Shown: positions 41,233 through 50,308, numbered from the stretch's first letter. The stretch is 64,000 nucleotides of DNA from Streptomyces sp. AC550_RSS872 (GCF_019049285.1 NZ_JAGMUL010000013.1:1-64000); one strand, 5' to 3'. Numbers and translations are program-made. Notes: generated from the sequence alone by a model not told the origin.

Positions 41233-43596
41233 TCACACTCCGGCTTCCACCGGGGCGTCCTCGCCTTCCAGGTCGGTCTCCACGTCGTGGGTGATCTTCC
41301 GGCGGAGGTTCTCGACGTCCGTCTGCAAGCCGATGAGCAGCTTGTGGAGGTCGTCGAGGACGGGGAGCGGGACGATCGGTGTGTGGGCGCCGACCTCGGG
41401 TTCGAGCAGGTGCAGCCGATCGAGGGCGTCCCGGGCGGCCGTCACGCTGTGGCGCAGCACCTGTCGCTGTTCGGCGGCGAGCTGGCTGGGGGGTCGGGGC
41501 GTCCGCGCGGCGTCCTGCTGCCCGGCCAGGTACCCGGACGCGGCCGGGGGCAGCTCGACAGCCTCCGCCTCGCCTGCCGCCTCGGCGCCCGTTCCTGGGG
41601 CTTCGGCCTCCGCACCGGCCTCCGCACCGGCCTCTGTGGCGTCCGGCGTGGCGGCCGACGTACCGGTCTCGAACGTCGGGTGTGGGAACGGGACGACGGG
41701 TGCTTTCGGAGGGTGAGCCTTGATCGCGCGTTCGGGATTGGAGGCCCACACGACGTCCCACTGGTGCAGGGTCACGGGCACACCGTCGCCGTCGCGCTCG
41801 ATCTTGTCGTCGCTGCCGAGGTCGACCTTGAAGTGGACGTAGGGGGGTTCGGCCACGTCCCCTGTCCGCTCCTGGCGGATGAGCTGGCGTGCGGTGACGG
41901 CGTTCTCCGGCAGGGCGTCGCTGCGGAACCCGTTCGCGGCCAGCGCGAGGGTCCACAGGCCCAGCTCGTTGTGCCGCTGCGAGAGGTCCTCGACGATCTG
42001 GTTGACGTCGGCGCGGAAGGGGACGCCGCCCTTTTCCTTGGGGGCCATCAGGGCCGAACCGACGTTCCGGGTGAGTAGCTTGTCGGCGATCAGCGCCACA
42101 CCGCCGGCCACGGCCAGGGTGCAGCGGGCGTCGATGTCGCCTGCCATGGCCGGCGCCACAAGGTCGGTGAAGTCCTCCGTCGGGCAGGGAGTCCACTCCT
42201 GGAGGACGTCGGAGGTGAGGACGCCACCGTTGTTCCAGGCGTTGCGGGCCTGTGTCGTGACCTGCTTCTTGTGCGAGCGCCACGGGAGGTCGATCAACGG
42301 ACCGAGGAGCTCGGCGAACCCCTTCAGACCCATGCGTTTGCCACCCTTGATGGCCTTGGCCTGGTCCTTGAGGTGGTCCAGGAGTTCCGGCCGGGTCAGC
42401 CAGTACACGAGGTAGACGCTGCGCCAGAGCGCTGTGCCGGGCGGGGGCGTGTCTCCAGGGACCATGTCGGGGAGTTCGGCCACCGGGATACGGCCCACGG
42501 CCACGCCGTACACCACCTGGAGATCGTCCTTGCGCACCTGCGAACTTCCCAGCTGGATCACGCGCTTGAGGGCACGCGTGGCGACCTCGACGTTCTGGGC
42601 GGCCGCGTCCCACTGCTTGAACTCCACGTGGACCGAGGCCAGTACGGAGCGGATGGCGTCGTCGAAGATGTCCTCGGCGGCAAGGAGGTGGCCCGGGTGT
42701 CCTTCCGCGCCGACGGCGATCTGGGCCGGCAGGACATAGGTCTGGGCGATCTGGGCCGCGCGTAGCCCCGGTTCCTCGACCGCGATCTCCCGCGCGAACT
42801 CCTCCGCGAGCGTGCGGCGCCACTTCTCCCTGGCTGCGGCCAGCTGCTGCCCGAGCGGGACGGTGCCCGCGGCGGGCCGGACGGCCCCGGTCCTGCCGAA
42901 CAGCGAGTCCACCGCGAGCGCCGCCGCCTCCGAGGCTTCGGCACCGGGGCCGGCGAGCACGGCCCAGGCGCTCGCGAGCCTGGTGATGCCGTCCCGGACG
43001 ACCAGGGCATGGAAGGACTCGGTGCCGTCCTCGAAGGCGATCTCGACGGGGTGGGTGATCAGACTGCGGGTGACCTTGCGGGAGAGGACGGAGGGCGCGT
43101 AGCTGTTGAGCGAGAGGGTCCCGTGGATGGTCTGCCACACGTGGTCCCGCAGGTGCGCGGGGCTTTGATACCGGTAGCGGACGATCGCACAGGGCCGGCC
43201 CTCGTCGGTGACCCCCTGGACCTGGGGGTCCGGGATCTCCATCACCTCCATTCCGGTACGGGGCTGGATACCGGGCAGCAACTCGCTCAGATGGACCCGG
43301 GTGACGACCGAGCGCAGCGTCGCACCGTCGACGTTCTCCACCATCAACAGCCCGGCGGGCTCCTCGCTGGTGGGTCGCAGTTGTACGGCCACCGCGTCGG
43401 GGCCGGTCGTGGCGCGGGCGATGGCCTGCCAAGCGGCTTCCGGTAGCAGGGCCATGGGGTTGGCGTTGCCCGCGTCGACGACCTTCGTGATGTCGGCGTC
43501 CGAAGAGGTGGACGGCAGTACGGGATCGACGTTGGACACCAGGACGGACTCGGTGCCCCATTGCACGGGGAAGGAGCGGGGGGCCTGGGAAGGCAT
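41233..43596 (-). CDS. uncharacterised 787-residue protein with a ParB/DndB-like DGxxR motif
   Basis: Not recognised. Residues about 20-215 form an alpha/beta region ending ITHPVEIAFEDGTESFHALVVRDGITRLASAWAVL. The VRDGITR string resembles the DGxxR motif of ParB-like and DndB-like (DGQHR) folds, though overall similarity is not claimed. Residues about 250-580 are mostly helical without repeats. Residues 640-700 are Ala/Glu-rich (GAEAGAEAEAPGTGAEAAGEAEA), and the tail (about 705-775) is probably coiled coil. No signal or membrane helix. GGAGG precedes ATG 43596. It lies 177 bases downstream of the 243-residue gene on the same strand, in a region absent from the conserved flanking order as I remember it. 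Confidence 0.75.
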   Translation of the reverse strand: MPSQAPRSFPVQWGTESVLVSNVDPVLPSTSSDADITKVVDAGNANPMALLPEAAWQAIARATTGPDAVAVQLRPTSEEPAGLLMVENVDGATLRSVVTRVHLSELLPGIQPRTGMEVMEIPDPQVQGVTDEGRPCAIVRYRYQSPAHLRDHVWQTIHGTLSLNSYAPSVLSRKVTRSLITHPVEIAFEDGTESFHALVVRDGITRLASAWAVLAGPGAEASEAAALAVDSLFGRTGAVRPAAGTVPLGQQLAAAREKWRRTLAEEFAREIAVEEPGLRAAQIAQTYVLPAQIAVGAEGHPGHLLAAEDIFDDAIRSVLASVHVEFKQWDAAAQNVEVATRALKRVIQLGSSQVRKDDLQVVYGVAVGRIPVAELPDMVPGDTPPPGTALWRSVYLVYWLTRPELLDHLKDQAKAIKGGKRMGLKGFAELLGPLIDLPWRSHKKQVTTQARNAWNNGGVLTSDVLQEWTPCPTEDFTDLVAPAMAGDIDARCTLAVAGGVALIADKLLTRNVGSALMAPKEKGGVPFRADVNQIVEDLSQRHNELGLWTLALAANGFRSDALPENAVTARQLIRQERTGDVAEPPYVHFKVDLGSDDKIERDGDGVPVTLHQWDVVWASNPERAIKAHPPKAPVVPFPHPTFETGTSAATPDATEAGAEAGAEAEAPGTGAEAAGEAEAVELPPAASGYLAGQQDAARTPRPPSQLAAEQRQVLRHSVTAARDALDRLHLLEPEVGAHTPIVPLPVLDDLHKLLIGLQTDVENLRRKITHDVETDLEGEDAPVEAGV

Positions 43597-43773
43597 GGGA
43601 CGTCCTCCAAGGGACGAGTGAGGCAGGAGAGGGCAGAGCGGGGCGAGGGACGATGAACGAGGAGGGAGAGAGGTGGGAGAACGGAGCGGCCGGGGGGCGG
43701 CGCGGCGAGGGGAGTCCGCCCTGGGAGCCCGGCCGCTCGGCGGCCCGGTGACGCGAGGTCAGAGCAGACGAGG

Positions 43774-44505
43774 TCAGAGCAGAAGGGGCTCTTCGGCTCC
43801 GGGGTGCAGCTCCGCGAACCAGCCGGACAGGAAACGGCGGTTGCGCTGCTGGGCATGGTGCCGGTACGCGCAGTACGCGACGAACTCCGCGGCCTCCAGG
43901 AGGCCGTCGGTGTCGGCCGCGGCGCAGGGCAGGCTTTCGGGGGACGTCGGCGACGGGGCGGCGGCGAGGTCGTACCAGGTGGCGACGGTGTTCCTACGGA
44001 TGACCGCGAGCGCGGACGTGCCGTCCGCGGTGTGACGGGCCGACAGACGCTCGATGAGGGCCCTGGCAGCGGCTCCGCCGGTCGTGTGCGGTCCGTGGGC
44101 GGTGCCGACCGTGGTGTCGGGCAGTTCGGCGATCGTCGCCAGTCCGCGCCGGAGGACCTGCCGGTATCTCCACTGCTCGGCCCTGTTGGGTCCGCGCCTG
44201 GTCGAGAGGGGGAGCGGCCTGCCCTGCCCGGCGGCGAGTTTCCTGGCGCGAAGGGTGTCACCGCGCCGGATGTTCAGGGCGGGGTCCGTGTGCAGCTGCT
44301 CGCGGAACTCGGCCCAGGCGGCGGCGACCGCCTTGGACTCGAAGGCGTCGAAGCCGATACGCAGCCACCCGGCCATGGTCAGGTTCCGGTCCCCGGAGAG
44401 GGCGGCGACATAGACGCCGACGGGACGAGTATTCGCTCTAGCAAATATGGGTAGATCGTCGCCGCCGGCGGCATGGGCAGGGGGCTGATTCGCGAAGGTG
44501 TTCAT
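43774..44505 (-). CDS. uncharacterised 243-residue protein, partner of the 787-residue protein
   Basis: Not recognised. The N-terminal half includes RPVGVYVAALSGDRNLTMAGWLRIGFDAFESKAVAAAWAEF and a basic stretch (RRGDTLRARKLAAGQGRPLPLSTRRGPNRAEQWRYRQVLRRG) that could bind nucleic acid. The C-terminal half is helical with YCAYRHHAQQRNRRFLSGW. GGAG six bases before ATG 44505 supports the start. Codons 19-29 (CTA CCC ATA TTT GCT AGA GCG AAT ACT) are rare in high-GC genomes and unlike the rest. A six-copy GATC cluster lies upstream. Probably cotranscribed with the gene at 41233. Confidence 0.7.
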   Translation of the reverse strand: MNTFANQPPAHAAGGDDLPIFARANTRPVGVYVAALSGDRNLTMAGWLRIGFDAFESKAVAAAWAEFREQLHTDPALNIRRGDTLRARKLAAGQGRPLPLSTRRGPNRAEQWRYRQVLRRGLATIAELPDTTVGTAHGPHTTGGAAARALIERLSARHTADGTSALAVIRRNTVATWYDLAAAPSPTSPESLPCAAADTDGLLEAAEFVAYCAYRHHAQQRNRRFLSGWFAELHPGAEEPLLL

Positions 44506-44641
44506 GGGTTACTCCATGGCACAGCAAGAGATGTGATGGAGCGTCCGCGGCAACGGCGGTGCTCGCGCGTTGCAGGAACCCCTTGCGTCACGCATCTAAG
44601 ACGTTACTGGCCATGAGCTCGGCCGAGGAAAGGAATAGTGC

Positions 44642-44692
44642 GATCGGATCGGACTTGATCAGAACCGCATTCGATCCGGCCCGATCGCGATC
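44642..44692. repeat. cluster of six GATC sites
   Basis: GATC begins at 44642, 44647, 44657, 44673, 44683 and 44689, six in 51 bases. The block has GCGATCG and CGATCGC at opposite ends. It lies between the 113- and 243-residue genes, 137 bases or more upstream of the latter's ATG, in comparatively AT-rich DNA. Confidence 0.85.
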
Positions 44693-44713
44693 GAATTGCG
44701 CCGGGAATGGGTG

Positions 44714-45055
44714 CTACGGGATCAAGTTGCCTCGCGCGTCGGGGTAGTTGTCGAAAAGCTGTGGCAGTGGCCCCTGGCCCAGCTTGTCGAGAAGGGCGAA
44801 GGCCGTCGCGACCGCCACGGTCTGCCCCAGGGCGCTGTTCTTCTCGATGACGAACACGAACTCGTTCTCCGAGGTCGGCAGCCGTCTCGGCAAGGTGATG
44901 AGGCCGAGCTTCTCGAATTCGTTCGTGATCTCCTCGCACAACTCCGCGCTCAGCCGCTGGCGTTCCGGCGCGGCATATTTCTTGATGAAGCGCATGGAGA
45001 GCCGCTTGATCCCGTGATCGACCTCGACGGCGTGCGCGATAACGGTGAAGTCCAT
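44714..45055 (-). CDS. uncharacterised 113-residue protein
   Basis: Not recognised. The pattern is beta-alpha-beta with a Phe/Val-rich segment (ENEFVFVIEKNSALGQTVAVATAFALLDKLG) and no signal, membrane helix or clear DNA-binding motif. ATG 45055 sits directly beside a 21-base palindrome that covers the ribosome-binding region, so expression is probably controlled there. It has the same orientation as the 243- and 787-residue genes, separated by 208 bases with the GATC cluster. Confidence 0.6.
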   Translation of the reverse strand: MDFTVIAHAVEVDHGIKRLSMRFIKKYAAPERQRLSAELCEEITNEFEKLGLITLPRRLPTSENEFVFVIEKNSALGQTVAVATAFALLDKLGQGPLPQLFDNYPDARGNLIP

Positions 45056-45076
45056 AACTCAGTACATTACTGAGTT
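45056..45076. promoter_or_regulatory. perfect palindrome abutting the start of the 113-residue gene
   Basis: Arms AACTCAGTA (45056-45064) and TACTGAGTT (45068-45076) are perfect reverse complements around CAT. The ATG at 45055 follows immediately, so a bound dimeric repressor would cover the promoter or ribosome-binding site. It could also be a hairpin in the leader. Confidence 0.65.
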
Positions 45077-45161
45077 AGTTACCAAGCTGTGTGAGTCCTG
45101 CCCGAAAAGCCCCGCCCGGCCGCGGAGCTTTTCTGACGAGCTGAAACGAATCTCCTGGGTC

Positions 45162-45413
45162 CTAGACCCCGTAACCGTCGCTGTACCCGTCCCGCCGATG
45201 ATGGTGGGGCTCGTCGCCGACGACCGGCGTCGCGGGCGGTACCACCACGCGCCTGCGCCTGGCGATGCTGCTGAACGTCGTGACGCCGATCAGCCCGACG
45301 ATCATCAGGATGATGCCGACCAGGTCGAGATTGACTCCCTCCATGTCCCAGTCGGTCGCGAACGTGAGGATGGCTCCCGCGGCGATGAGGATGATGCATC
45401 CGCCGAGGCCCAT
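45162..45413 (-). CDS. DUF6458 family small membrane protein
   Basis: 83 residues: two membrane helices (about 3-19 and 29-48, GCIILIAAGAILTFA and VGIILMIVGLIGVTTF) joined by DWDMEGVNLDL, then a basic ARRRR and a His/Gly/Tyr-rich cytosolic tail. The pattern MGxGxxIxLIAxGAILxFA is characteristic of this actinobacterial family of unknown role. GGAGG lies nine bases before ATG 45413. It follows the aminopeptidase gene on the same strand after 77 bases. Confidence 0.82.
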   Translation of the reverse strand: MGLGGCIILIAAGAILTFATDWDMEGVNLDLVGIILMIVGLIGVTTFSSIARRRRVVVPPATPVVGDEPHHHRRDGYSDGYGV

Positions 45414-45490
45414 AGGTGTCGCCTCCCTGGTCCGGTGGTTCCGGTCGGAGGCGGGTACCCCGCCGGGCCGGAACTACCCGCCCGGCGGAA

Positions 45491-46789
45491 CTACCCCTCC
45501 AGGAAAGCCACCAGGGAGTTCGCCAGCAGATGCGGGTCGTCCGCGCCGCACAGCTCTCGGGCGCTGTGCATCGAGAGGATCGCCACACCGATGTCGACGG
45601 TCTTGATGCCGTGCCGGGCCGCGGTGATCGGGCCGATCGTGGTGCCGCAGGGCATGGAGTTGTTGGAGACGAAGGACTGGAAGGGGACGTTCGCCTTCTC
45701 GCAGGCCGCCGCCCAGACCGCCCGGCCCGAACCGTCGGTCGCGTAGCGGTTGTTGACGTTGACCTTGAGGATCGGGCCGCCGTTGACGCGCGGGTGGTGC
45801 GTGGGGTCGTGGCGCTCGGCGTAGTTGGGGTGGACCGCGTGGCCCGTGTCGGAGGACAGACAGACCGTGCCCGCGAAGGCACGCGCCTTGTCCTCGTACG
45901 AGCCGCCGCGCGCGAACACCGAACGCTCCAGGACGCCGCCCAGCAGCGGCCCGTCGGCGCCGGTGTCGCTCTGCGAGCCGTTCTCCTCGTGGTCGAAGGC
46001 GGCCAGCACCGGGATGGAGGGCAGGGCCGCGCCCGATGCCGCCGCCGCGGTCAGCGCCGCCACGCCCGCGTGGACCGACAGCAGGTTGTCCATGCGCGGG
46101 CCCGCGACCAGCTCCTTGTCCCGGCCCAGGTGGGCAGGCGGCTCCACGGAGTGGACCATGAGGTCCCAACCGGTGACCTCGTCCGCCGGCAGCCCGGCCG
46201 TCTCCTCCAGGAAGGCGATCAGGTCGCCGTCGCGCACATCGTCGCCGAGGCCCCAGATGGGCTGGAGGTGACGCTGCTTGTCGAGCTTGAGCCCCTCGGC
46301 GGACACGGAACGGTCCAGGTGGATGGCGAGTTGGGGGACACGCAGCAGCGGGCGGTCCACGTTCACCAGCCGGGTCGTACCGTCCCGCAGGGTCAGCCGG
46401 CCGGCCAGGCCCAGGTCGCGGTCGAGCCAGGAGTTGAGCAGGGGTCCGCCGTAGATCTCCACGGCCACCTGGCGCCAGCCGTGCGCCCCGGCGTCCGGCA
46501 GCGGCTTCACGCGCAGGTTCGGGGAGTCCGTGTGCGCGCCGACGATCCGGAACGGCGTGTGGGGCGCCGCGCCCTCGGGGACGTACCAGGCCACGATCGC
46601 GCCACCGCGCAGCACGTACTTGCCGCCGCTCGTCCCGTCCCAGGCGTCCGTCTCCGAGACCTGCCGGAATCCGGCCTTCTCCAGCCTTTCGGCGGTGTTC
46701 GCCACGGCGTGGTACGGCGACGGGCTCGCCGCCAGGAAGGACATGAGGTCGTCGGTGTGGCCGCGGTCGAAGCGGGGGGGTTCGCTCAT
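45491..46789 (-). CDS. M18 family aminopeptidase
   Basis: A 432-residue dinuclear-zinc aminopeptidase (aspartyl aminopeptidase family) that removes N-terminal, often acidic, residues from cytosolic peptides. The metal ligands are visible in GAHTDSPNLR, LAAFDHEENGSQSDTGADG (Asp and the Glu-Glu pair) and the final SMHSARELCG. ATG 46789 (MSEPPRF) was chosen over GTG 46798 because AAGGTG lies at the right distance. Length is normal for the family. It is preceded by a 17-bp-stem terminator of the upstream unit. Confidence 0.9.
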   Translation of the reverse strand: MSEPPRFDRGHTDDLMSFLAASPSPYHAVANTAERLEKAGFRQVSETDAWDGTSGGKYVLRGGAIVAWYVPEGAAPHTPFRIVGAHTDSPNLRVKPLPDAGAHGWRQVAVEIYGGPLLNSWLDRDLGLAGRLTLRDGTTRLVNVDRPLLRVPQLAIHLDRSVSAEGLKLDKQRHLQPIWGLGDDVRDGDLIAFLEETAGLPADEVTGWDLMVHSVEPPAHLGRDKELVAGPRMDNLLSVHAGVAALTAAAASGAALPSIPVLAAFDHEENGSQSDTGADGPLLGGVLERSVFARGGSYEDKARAFAGTVCLSSDTGHAVHPNYAERHDPTHHPRVNGGPILKVNVNNRYATDGSGRAVWAAACEKANVPFQSFVSNNSMPCGTTIGPITAARHGIKTVDIGVAILSMHSARELCGADDPHLLANSLVAFLEG

Positions 46790-46808
46790 GGGGTTCACCT
46801 TAACGACG

Positions 46809-46849
46809 TGCGAGGGCCCGCTCCCGGTGAAGGGGAGCGGGCCCTCGCA
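46809..46849. terminator. strong hairpin between the FadE-type and M18 genes
   Basis: TGCGAGGGCCCGCTCCC (46809-46825) pairs perfectly with GGGAGCGGGCCCTCGCA (46833-46849). It ends the acyl-CoA dehydrogenase transcript and separates it from the aminopeptidase gene on the same strand. Confidence 0.88.
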
Positions 46850-46912
46850 AGGGCGATGTGGATTGTCCGTGAGTGACTGGAACGGACTGGTAGGAGCGCC
46901 CGGAACCGGGGC

Positions 46913-48739
46913 CTAGAACGCCGCCTCGTCCAGCTCCATCAGGTCCAGGTCGATGCCCTCGGCGAGCTTGCGCGCACCGGTGACGCCCGGCAGGACGTTG
47001 GCCGCGAAGAACTTCGCCGCCGCGATCTTGCCCTGGTAGAACGCCTTGTCCTTCGAGGAGGCCGTCGGCAGCTTCTCGGCGGCGACCGCGGCGCCCTTGA
47101 GGAGCAGGTAGCCGACGACGACGTCGCCGGAGGCCAGCAGCAGGCGGGTGGTGTTCAGACCCACCTTGTAGATGTTCTTGACGTCCTGCTCGGTGGCCGC
47201 GAGGTCGGTCAGCATCAGGCCGACGATCGCCTCCAGCTCGACGGCGGCCTTCGCGAGGTGCTCGCGGGCGCCGGCCAGCTCCTCGCCGCCCTCACCGAGC
47301 GCCAGGAACTTCTTGATGTCCTCGGCGAGCGAGTTCAGGGCCGCGCCCTGGTTGCGGACGATCTTCCGGAAGAAGAAGTCCTGGCCCTGGATCGCGGTCG
47401 TGCCCTCGTACAGGGTGTCGATCTTGGCGTCGCGGATGTACTGCTCGATCGGGTACTCCTGGAGGAACCCGGAGCCGCCGAAGGTCTGGAGCGACTGGGC
47501 GAGCTGCTCGTAGCCCTTCTCGGATCCGTAGCCCTTGACGATCGGCAGGAGCAGGTCGTTCAGCGCGTGCTCGGCCTTGGCGTCCTCGCCGGCGGCCTCC
47601 TTGACGGCGATCGCGTCCTGGATGGAGGCGGTGTACAGCACCAGGGCGCGCATGCCCTCCGCGTACGCCTTCTGCGTCATCAGCGAGCGGCGCACGTCGG
47701 GGTGGTGCGTGATGGTGACCTTGGGTGCGGTCTTGTCGCCGAAGGCGGCGAGGTCGGAACCCTGGACGCGCTCCTTGGCGTACTCCAGCGCGTTCAGGTA
47801 GCCCGTCGACAGCGTGGAGATCGCCTTCGTGCCGACCATCATGCGAGCGAACTCGATGATGCGGAACATCTGGCGGATGCCGTCGTGCTTGTCGCCGATC
47901 AGCCAGCCCTTGGCGGGGTGCTGGTCGCCGAAGGTCATCTCGCAGGTGTTGGAGGCCTTCAGGCCCATCTTGTGCTCGACGTTGGTGGCGTAGACGCCGT
48001 TGCGCTCGCCCAGCTCGCCGGTCTCGAAGTCGAAGAGGTACTTCGGGACGAGGAAGAGGGACAGGCCCTTGGTGCCCGGACCGGCACCTTCCGGGCGCGC
48101 GAGCACGTAGTGAAGGATGTTCTCCTCCATGTCGTGCTCACCGGAGGTGATGAAGCGCTTGACGCCCTCGATGTGCCAGGAGCCGTCCTCCTGCTGGACC
48201 GCCTTGGTGCGGCCGGCGCCCACGTCCGAACCCGCGTCGGGCTCGGTGAGGACCATGGTGGAGCCCCAGGTCTTCTCGACCGCGATCTGGGCGATCTTCT
48301 TCTGTACGTCGTTGCCCTCGTCGTAGAGGATCCCGGCGAACGCCGGGCCGGAGGAGTACATCCACACAGCCGGGTTCGAGCCGAGGATCAGCTCCGCGTA
48401 CGACCAGATCAGCGACGGCGGGGCGGTGGTGCCGCCGATGGCCTCGGGAAGCCCCAGCCGCCAGTACTCGGAGTCCATGAAGGCCTTGTAGCTCTTCTTG
48501 AAGGACGGCGGGACCGGCGCGGTGTTCGTCTCGGGATCGAAGACCGGCGGGTTGCGGTCGGCGTCCGCGAAGGACTCCGCCAGCTCGTTCTCGGCGAGGC
48601 GGGTCAGCTCGTCGAGGATGCTTTTCGCGGTCTCGGTGTCCATCTCCTCGAACGGGCCGGTGCCGTACAGCTTGTCGCGCCCGAGTACTTCGAAGAGGTT
48701 GAACTCGATGTCGCGGAGATTCGACTTGTAGTGCCCCAT
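46913..48739 (-). CDS. acyl-CoA dehydrogenase, long (C-terminally extended) form
   Basis: A 608-residue FAD-dependent acyl-CoA dehydrogenase of the large type (family normal ~600) that starts beta-oxidation. It begins [19 protein letters not shown]. The FAD and substrate region has [16 protein letters not shown] and [16 protein letters not shown] catalytic-base segment [26 protein letters not shown] is present, with the Glu of YEGT as expected. A ~100-residue helical extension ends [14 protein letters not shown] 48739 was preferred to the frame start at 48784 because CGGAG precedes it and MGHYKSN is the usual N-terminus. Monocistronic. Confidence 0.92.
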   Translation of the reverse strand: MGHYKSNLRDIEFNLFEVLGRDKLYGTGPFEEMDTETAKSILDELTRLAENELAESFADADRNPPVFDPETNTAPVPPSFKKSYKAFMDSEYWRLGLPEAIGGTTAPPSLIWSYAELILGSNPAVWMYSSGPAFAGILYDEGNDVQKKIAQIAVEKTWGSTMVLTEPDAGSDVGAGRTKAVQQEDGSWHIEGVKRFITSGEHDMEENILHYVLARPEGAGPGTKGLSLFLVPKYLFDFETGELGERNGVYATNVEHKMGLKASNTCEMTFGDQHPAKGWLIGDKHDGIRQMFRIIEFARMMVGTKAISTLSTGYLNALEYAKERVQGSDLAAFGDKTAPKVTITHHPDVRRSLMTQKAYAEGMRALVLYTASIQDAIAVKEAAGEDAKAEHALNDLLLPIVKGYGSEKGYEQLAQSLQTFGGSGFLQEYPIEQYIRDAKIDTLYEGTTAIQGQDFFFRKIVRNQGAALNSLAEDIKKFLALGEGGEELAGAREHLAKAAVELEAIVGLMLTDLAATEQDVKNIYKVGLNTTRLLLASGDVVVGYLLLKGAAVAAEKLPTASSKDKAFYQGKIAAAKFFAANVLPGVTGARKLAEGIDLDLMELDEAAF

Positions 48740-48873
48740 GGCGACGGCTCCGTTAGAGAGATCGGCGAGGCACTGGGTGTGCATCCTCGCGCTAGTTCAC
48801 GTACCAACAAGTAGCTACGATGATGCTACCCGCCAGTAATAAGATGCAACCCCGATCCGCAATCTGTGACAGG

Positions 48874-49701
48874 TCACACCGGAACCGTCAGCGTCGCCGT
48901 GTATCCCCGCGCCACGCTCCCCTCCATCGCGGCCAGCTGCCGGTCGTATCCGTCGCTGAAGATGCCGTCGGTCTCCAGGGAGAGGCCGCTCAGATTGCGC
49001 ACGCTCGCCTCGTAGCCGTCCGAGGCGTACACCGTGTCGCAGACGTCCTTCGGGAAGGCGAGCTGTGAGGTGCTGGTGATGGAGGTGGCGGCCGTGGCGT
49101 CGGCCAGGCCGCCGTACACCTCGAAGTGGATGTGCGGCCAGCGGCCCGCGTAGCAGCCCGGGAAGACGCTCCTGAAGGTCACCTGTCCCTTGTCGTCGGT
49201 CTCCTGGACGCCGCGCAGGTAGTTCTCGTCCGTGACGCCGTCCGAGTACAGGGAGTAATTGCCCTCCCGGTCGCAGTGCCAGAGGTAGACGGCGGCGCCC
49301 TTCTTCGGCGTCCCGCAGCCGGAGGCGGCGTCCACGACCGTGAGCGTGAGGGTCAGGGGCACGCCCTCGGCGGTGCCGCCCGCGGAGTCGCCGAAGCTCT
49401 GGGTGATGTCGCTGCGGACGACGCCGCTCTCCTTGAGGACGTTCACACCGTTGGAGCCGTCGCCGGGGAAGGGCCCCGCGGTCTCGTCCGGGATGGTGGC
49501 GCACCCGGCGGACGGCGAGGCGCTCCCGGAACCCTTGGAGGAGGGGGCGGCCGCGGTCTCGTCCTGCGAGCTGCACCCCACCAGCGGGATCAGTCCCGCC
49601 CCCGCCACCAGCCGGATCATGCGGCGGCGGGCGAGGACCGGCAGGTCGTGGGAGAGGCCGCGGTCGTGTTCGTGGACTTCTTCGGCGTGGTCTCGGCGCA
49701 T
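48874..49701 (-). CDS. intradiol ring-cleavage dioxygenase-like lipoprotein
   Basis: 275 residues. The export signal contains LARRRMIRLVAGAGLIPLVGCSS; the lipobox LVGC predicts a lipid-anchored, extracytoplasmic protein, with an arginine cluster suggestive of Tat export. The dioxygenase fold (about 65-265) keeps the Fe(III) ligands in NYSLYSD and CYAGRWPHIHFEVY (two Tyr, two His). Extracellular homologues may attack catechols or lignin-derived phenols. TAGCGT lies six bases before ATG 49701, indicating a leaderless message, so the long N-terminus appears real. Confidence 0.87.
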   Translation of the reverse strand: MRRDHAEEVHEHDRGLSHDLPVLARRRMIRLVAGAGLIPLVGCSSQDETAAAPSSKGSGSASPSAGCATIPDETAGPFPGDGSNGVNVLKESGVVRSDITQSFGDSAGGTAEGVPLTLTLTVVDAASGCGTPKKGAAVYLWHCDREGNYSLYSDGVTDENYLRGVQETDDKGQVTFRSVFPGCYAGRWPHIHFEVYGGLADATAATSITSTSQLAFPKDVCDTVYASDGYEASVRNLSGLSLETDGIFSDGYDRQLAAMEGSVARGYTATLTVPV

Positions 49702-49707
49702 GGAAAG

Positions 49708-49713
49708 ACGCTA
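49708..49713 (-). promoter_or_regulatory. -10 box of a leaderless promoter (dioxygenase-like gene)
   Basis: Read on the minus strand: TAGCGT, six bases, ATG 49701. Confidence 0.55.
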
Positions 49714-49819
49714 GGAGCGGCAGCTGTGGGAAACCAGCGCGTGGACTGTCGAGTCGCTGTCAGGTCACTGTCGGTTTGCCGTCGTCCCCGTAGCCGCCCG
49801 CCGTCCTCCCCGATCTCGG

Positions 49820-49825
49820 TACGCT
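49820..49825 (+). promoter_or_regulatory. -10 box of a leaderless promoter (SseB gene)
   Basis: TACGCT, seven bases, ATG 49833; no Shine-Dalgarno sequence. Confidence 0.6.
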
Positions 49826-49832
49826 TGCGCCC

Positions 49833-50306
49833 ATGTACGGCTACGACCAGAACGTCGGTGCACAGCAGCAGTACGCCCCGCCGCAGCAGCCCATGGCCGG
49901 CGGAGTCGGCGGATACGGCCAGCAGCCGCCGCTCTACCCCGAGCCGTCCCCGCCCTCGCTCGCGGACGCGGTGCGGGCGTTCACCACGGGGCAGATGTCC
50001 GCGGAGGACTTCCAGCAGGTCTTCGCGACGTCGAAGGTCTACTGCCCGCGCGGCGACAACCCGGGGTTCCTCGCCCTGCACAACACCCAGCAGCCGGTGA
50101 TCCCGATGTTCACCTCGCTGAAGGAGCTGCGCCGGTACGCGGGCAAGGAGTCCAAGTACTTCGTCATCACCGGCGCCGAGGTGATCGACCTCCTCCCCAC
50201 CGGCTACGGCTTCGTCCTCGACATGGAGGGCGAACACCGCATGGTCTTCGACGCGAAGGCCGTGGAGCAGATGGTCGAGTTCGCGATGCGCCGGATGTAC
50301 GGCTGA
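49833..50306 (+). CDS. SseB family protein
   Basis: 157 residues. A Gln/Pro/Gly/Tyr-rich N-terminus (1-40, YGYDQNVGAQQQYAPPQQP) precedes an SseB-like domain (about 45-155) with LADAVRAFTTGQMSAEDFQQVFATSKVYCP, TSLKELRRYAG and the closing FVLDMEGEHRMVFDAKAVEQM. SseB domains are common regulatory or sensor-like modules in Streptomyces, without a defined biochemical role. The start is set by the leaderless -10. It ends two bases from the convergent TetR gene with no terminator between them. Confidence 0.85.
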   Translation: MYGYDQNVGAQQQYAPPQQPMAGGVGGYGQQPPLYPEPSPPSLADAVRAFTTGQMSAEDFQQVFATSKVYCPRGDNPGFLALHNTQQPVIPMFTSLKELRRYAGKESKYFVITGAEVIDLLPTGYGFVLDMEGEHRMVFDAKAVEQMVEFAMRRMYG

Positions 50307-50308
50307 CC

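Noticed and set aside
41233..45055. Prophage or integrative element
   Set aside because: No integrase, excisionase, tRNA or flanking direct repeats are visible around the region.
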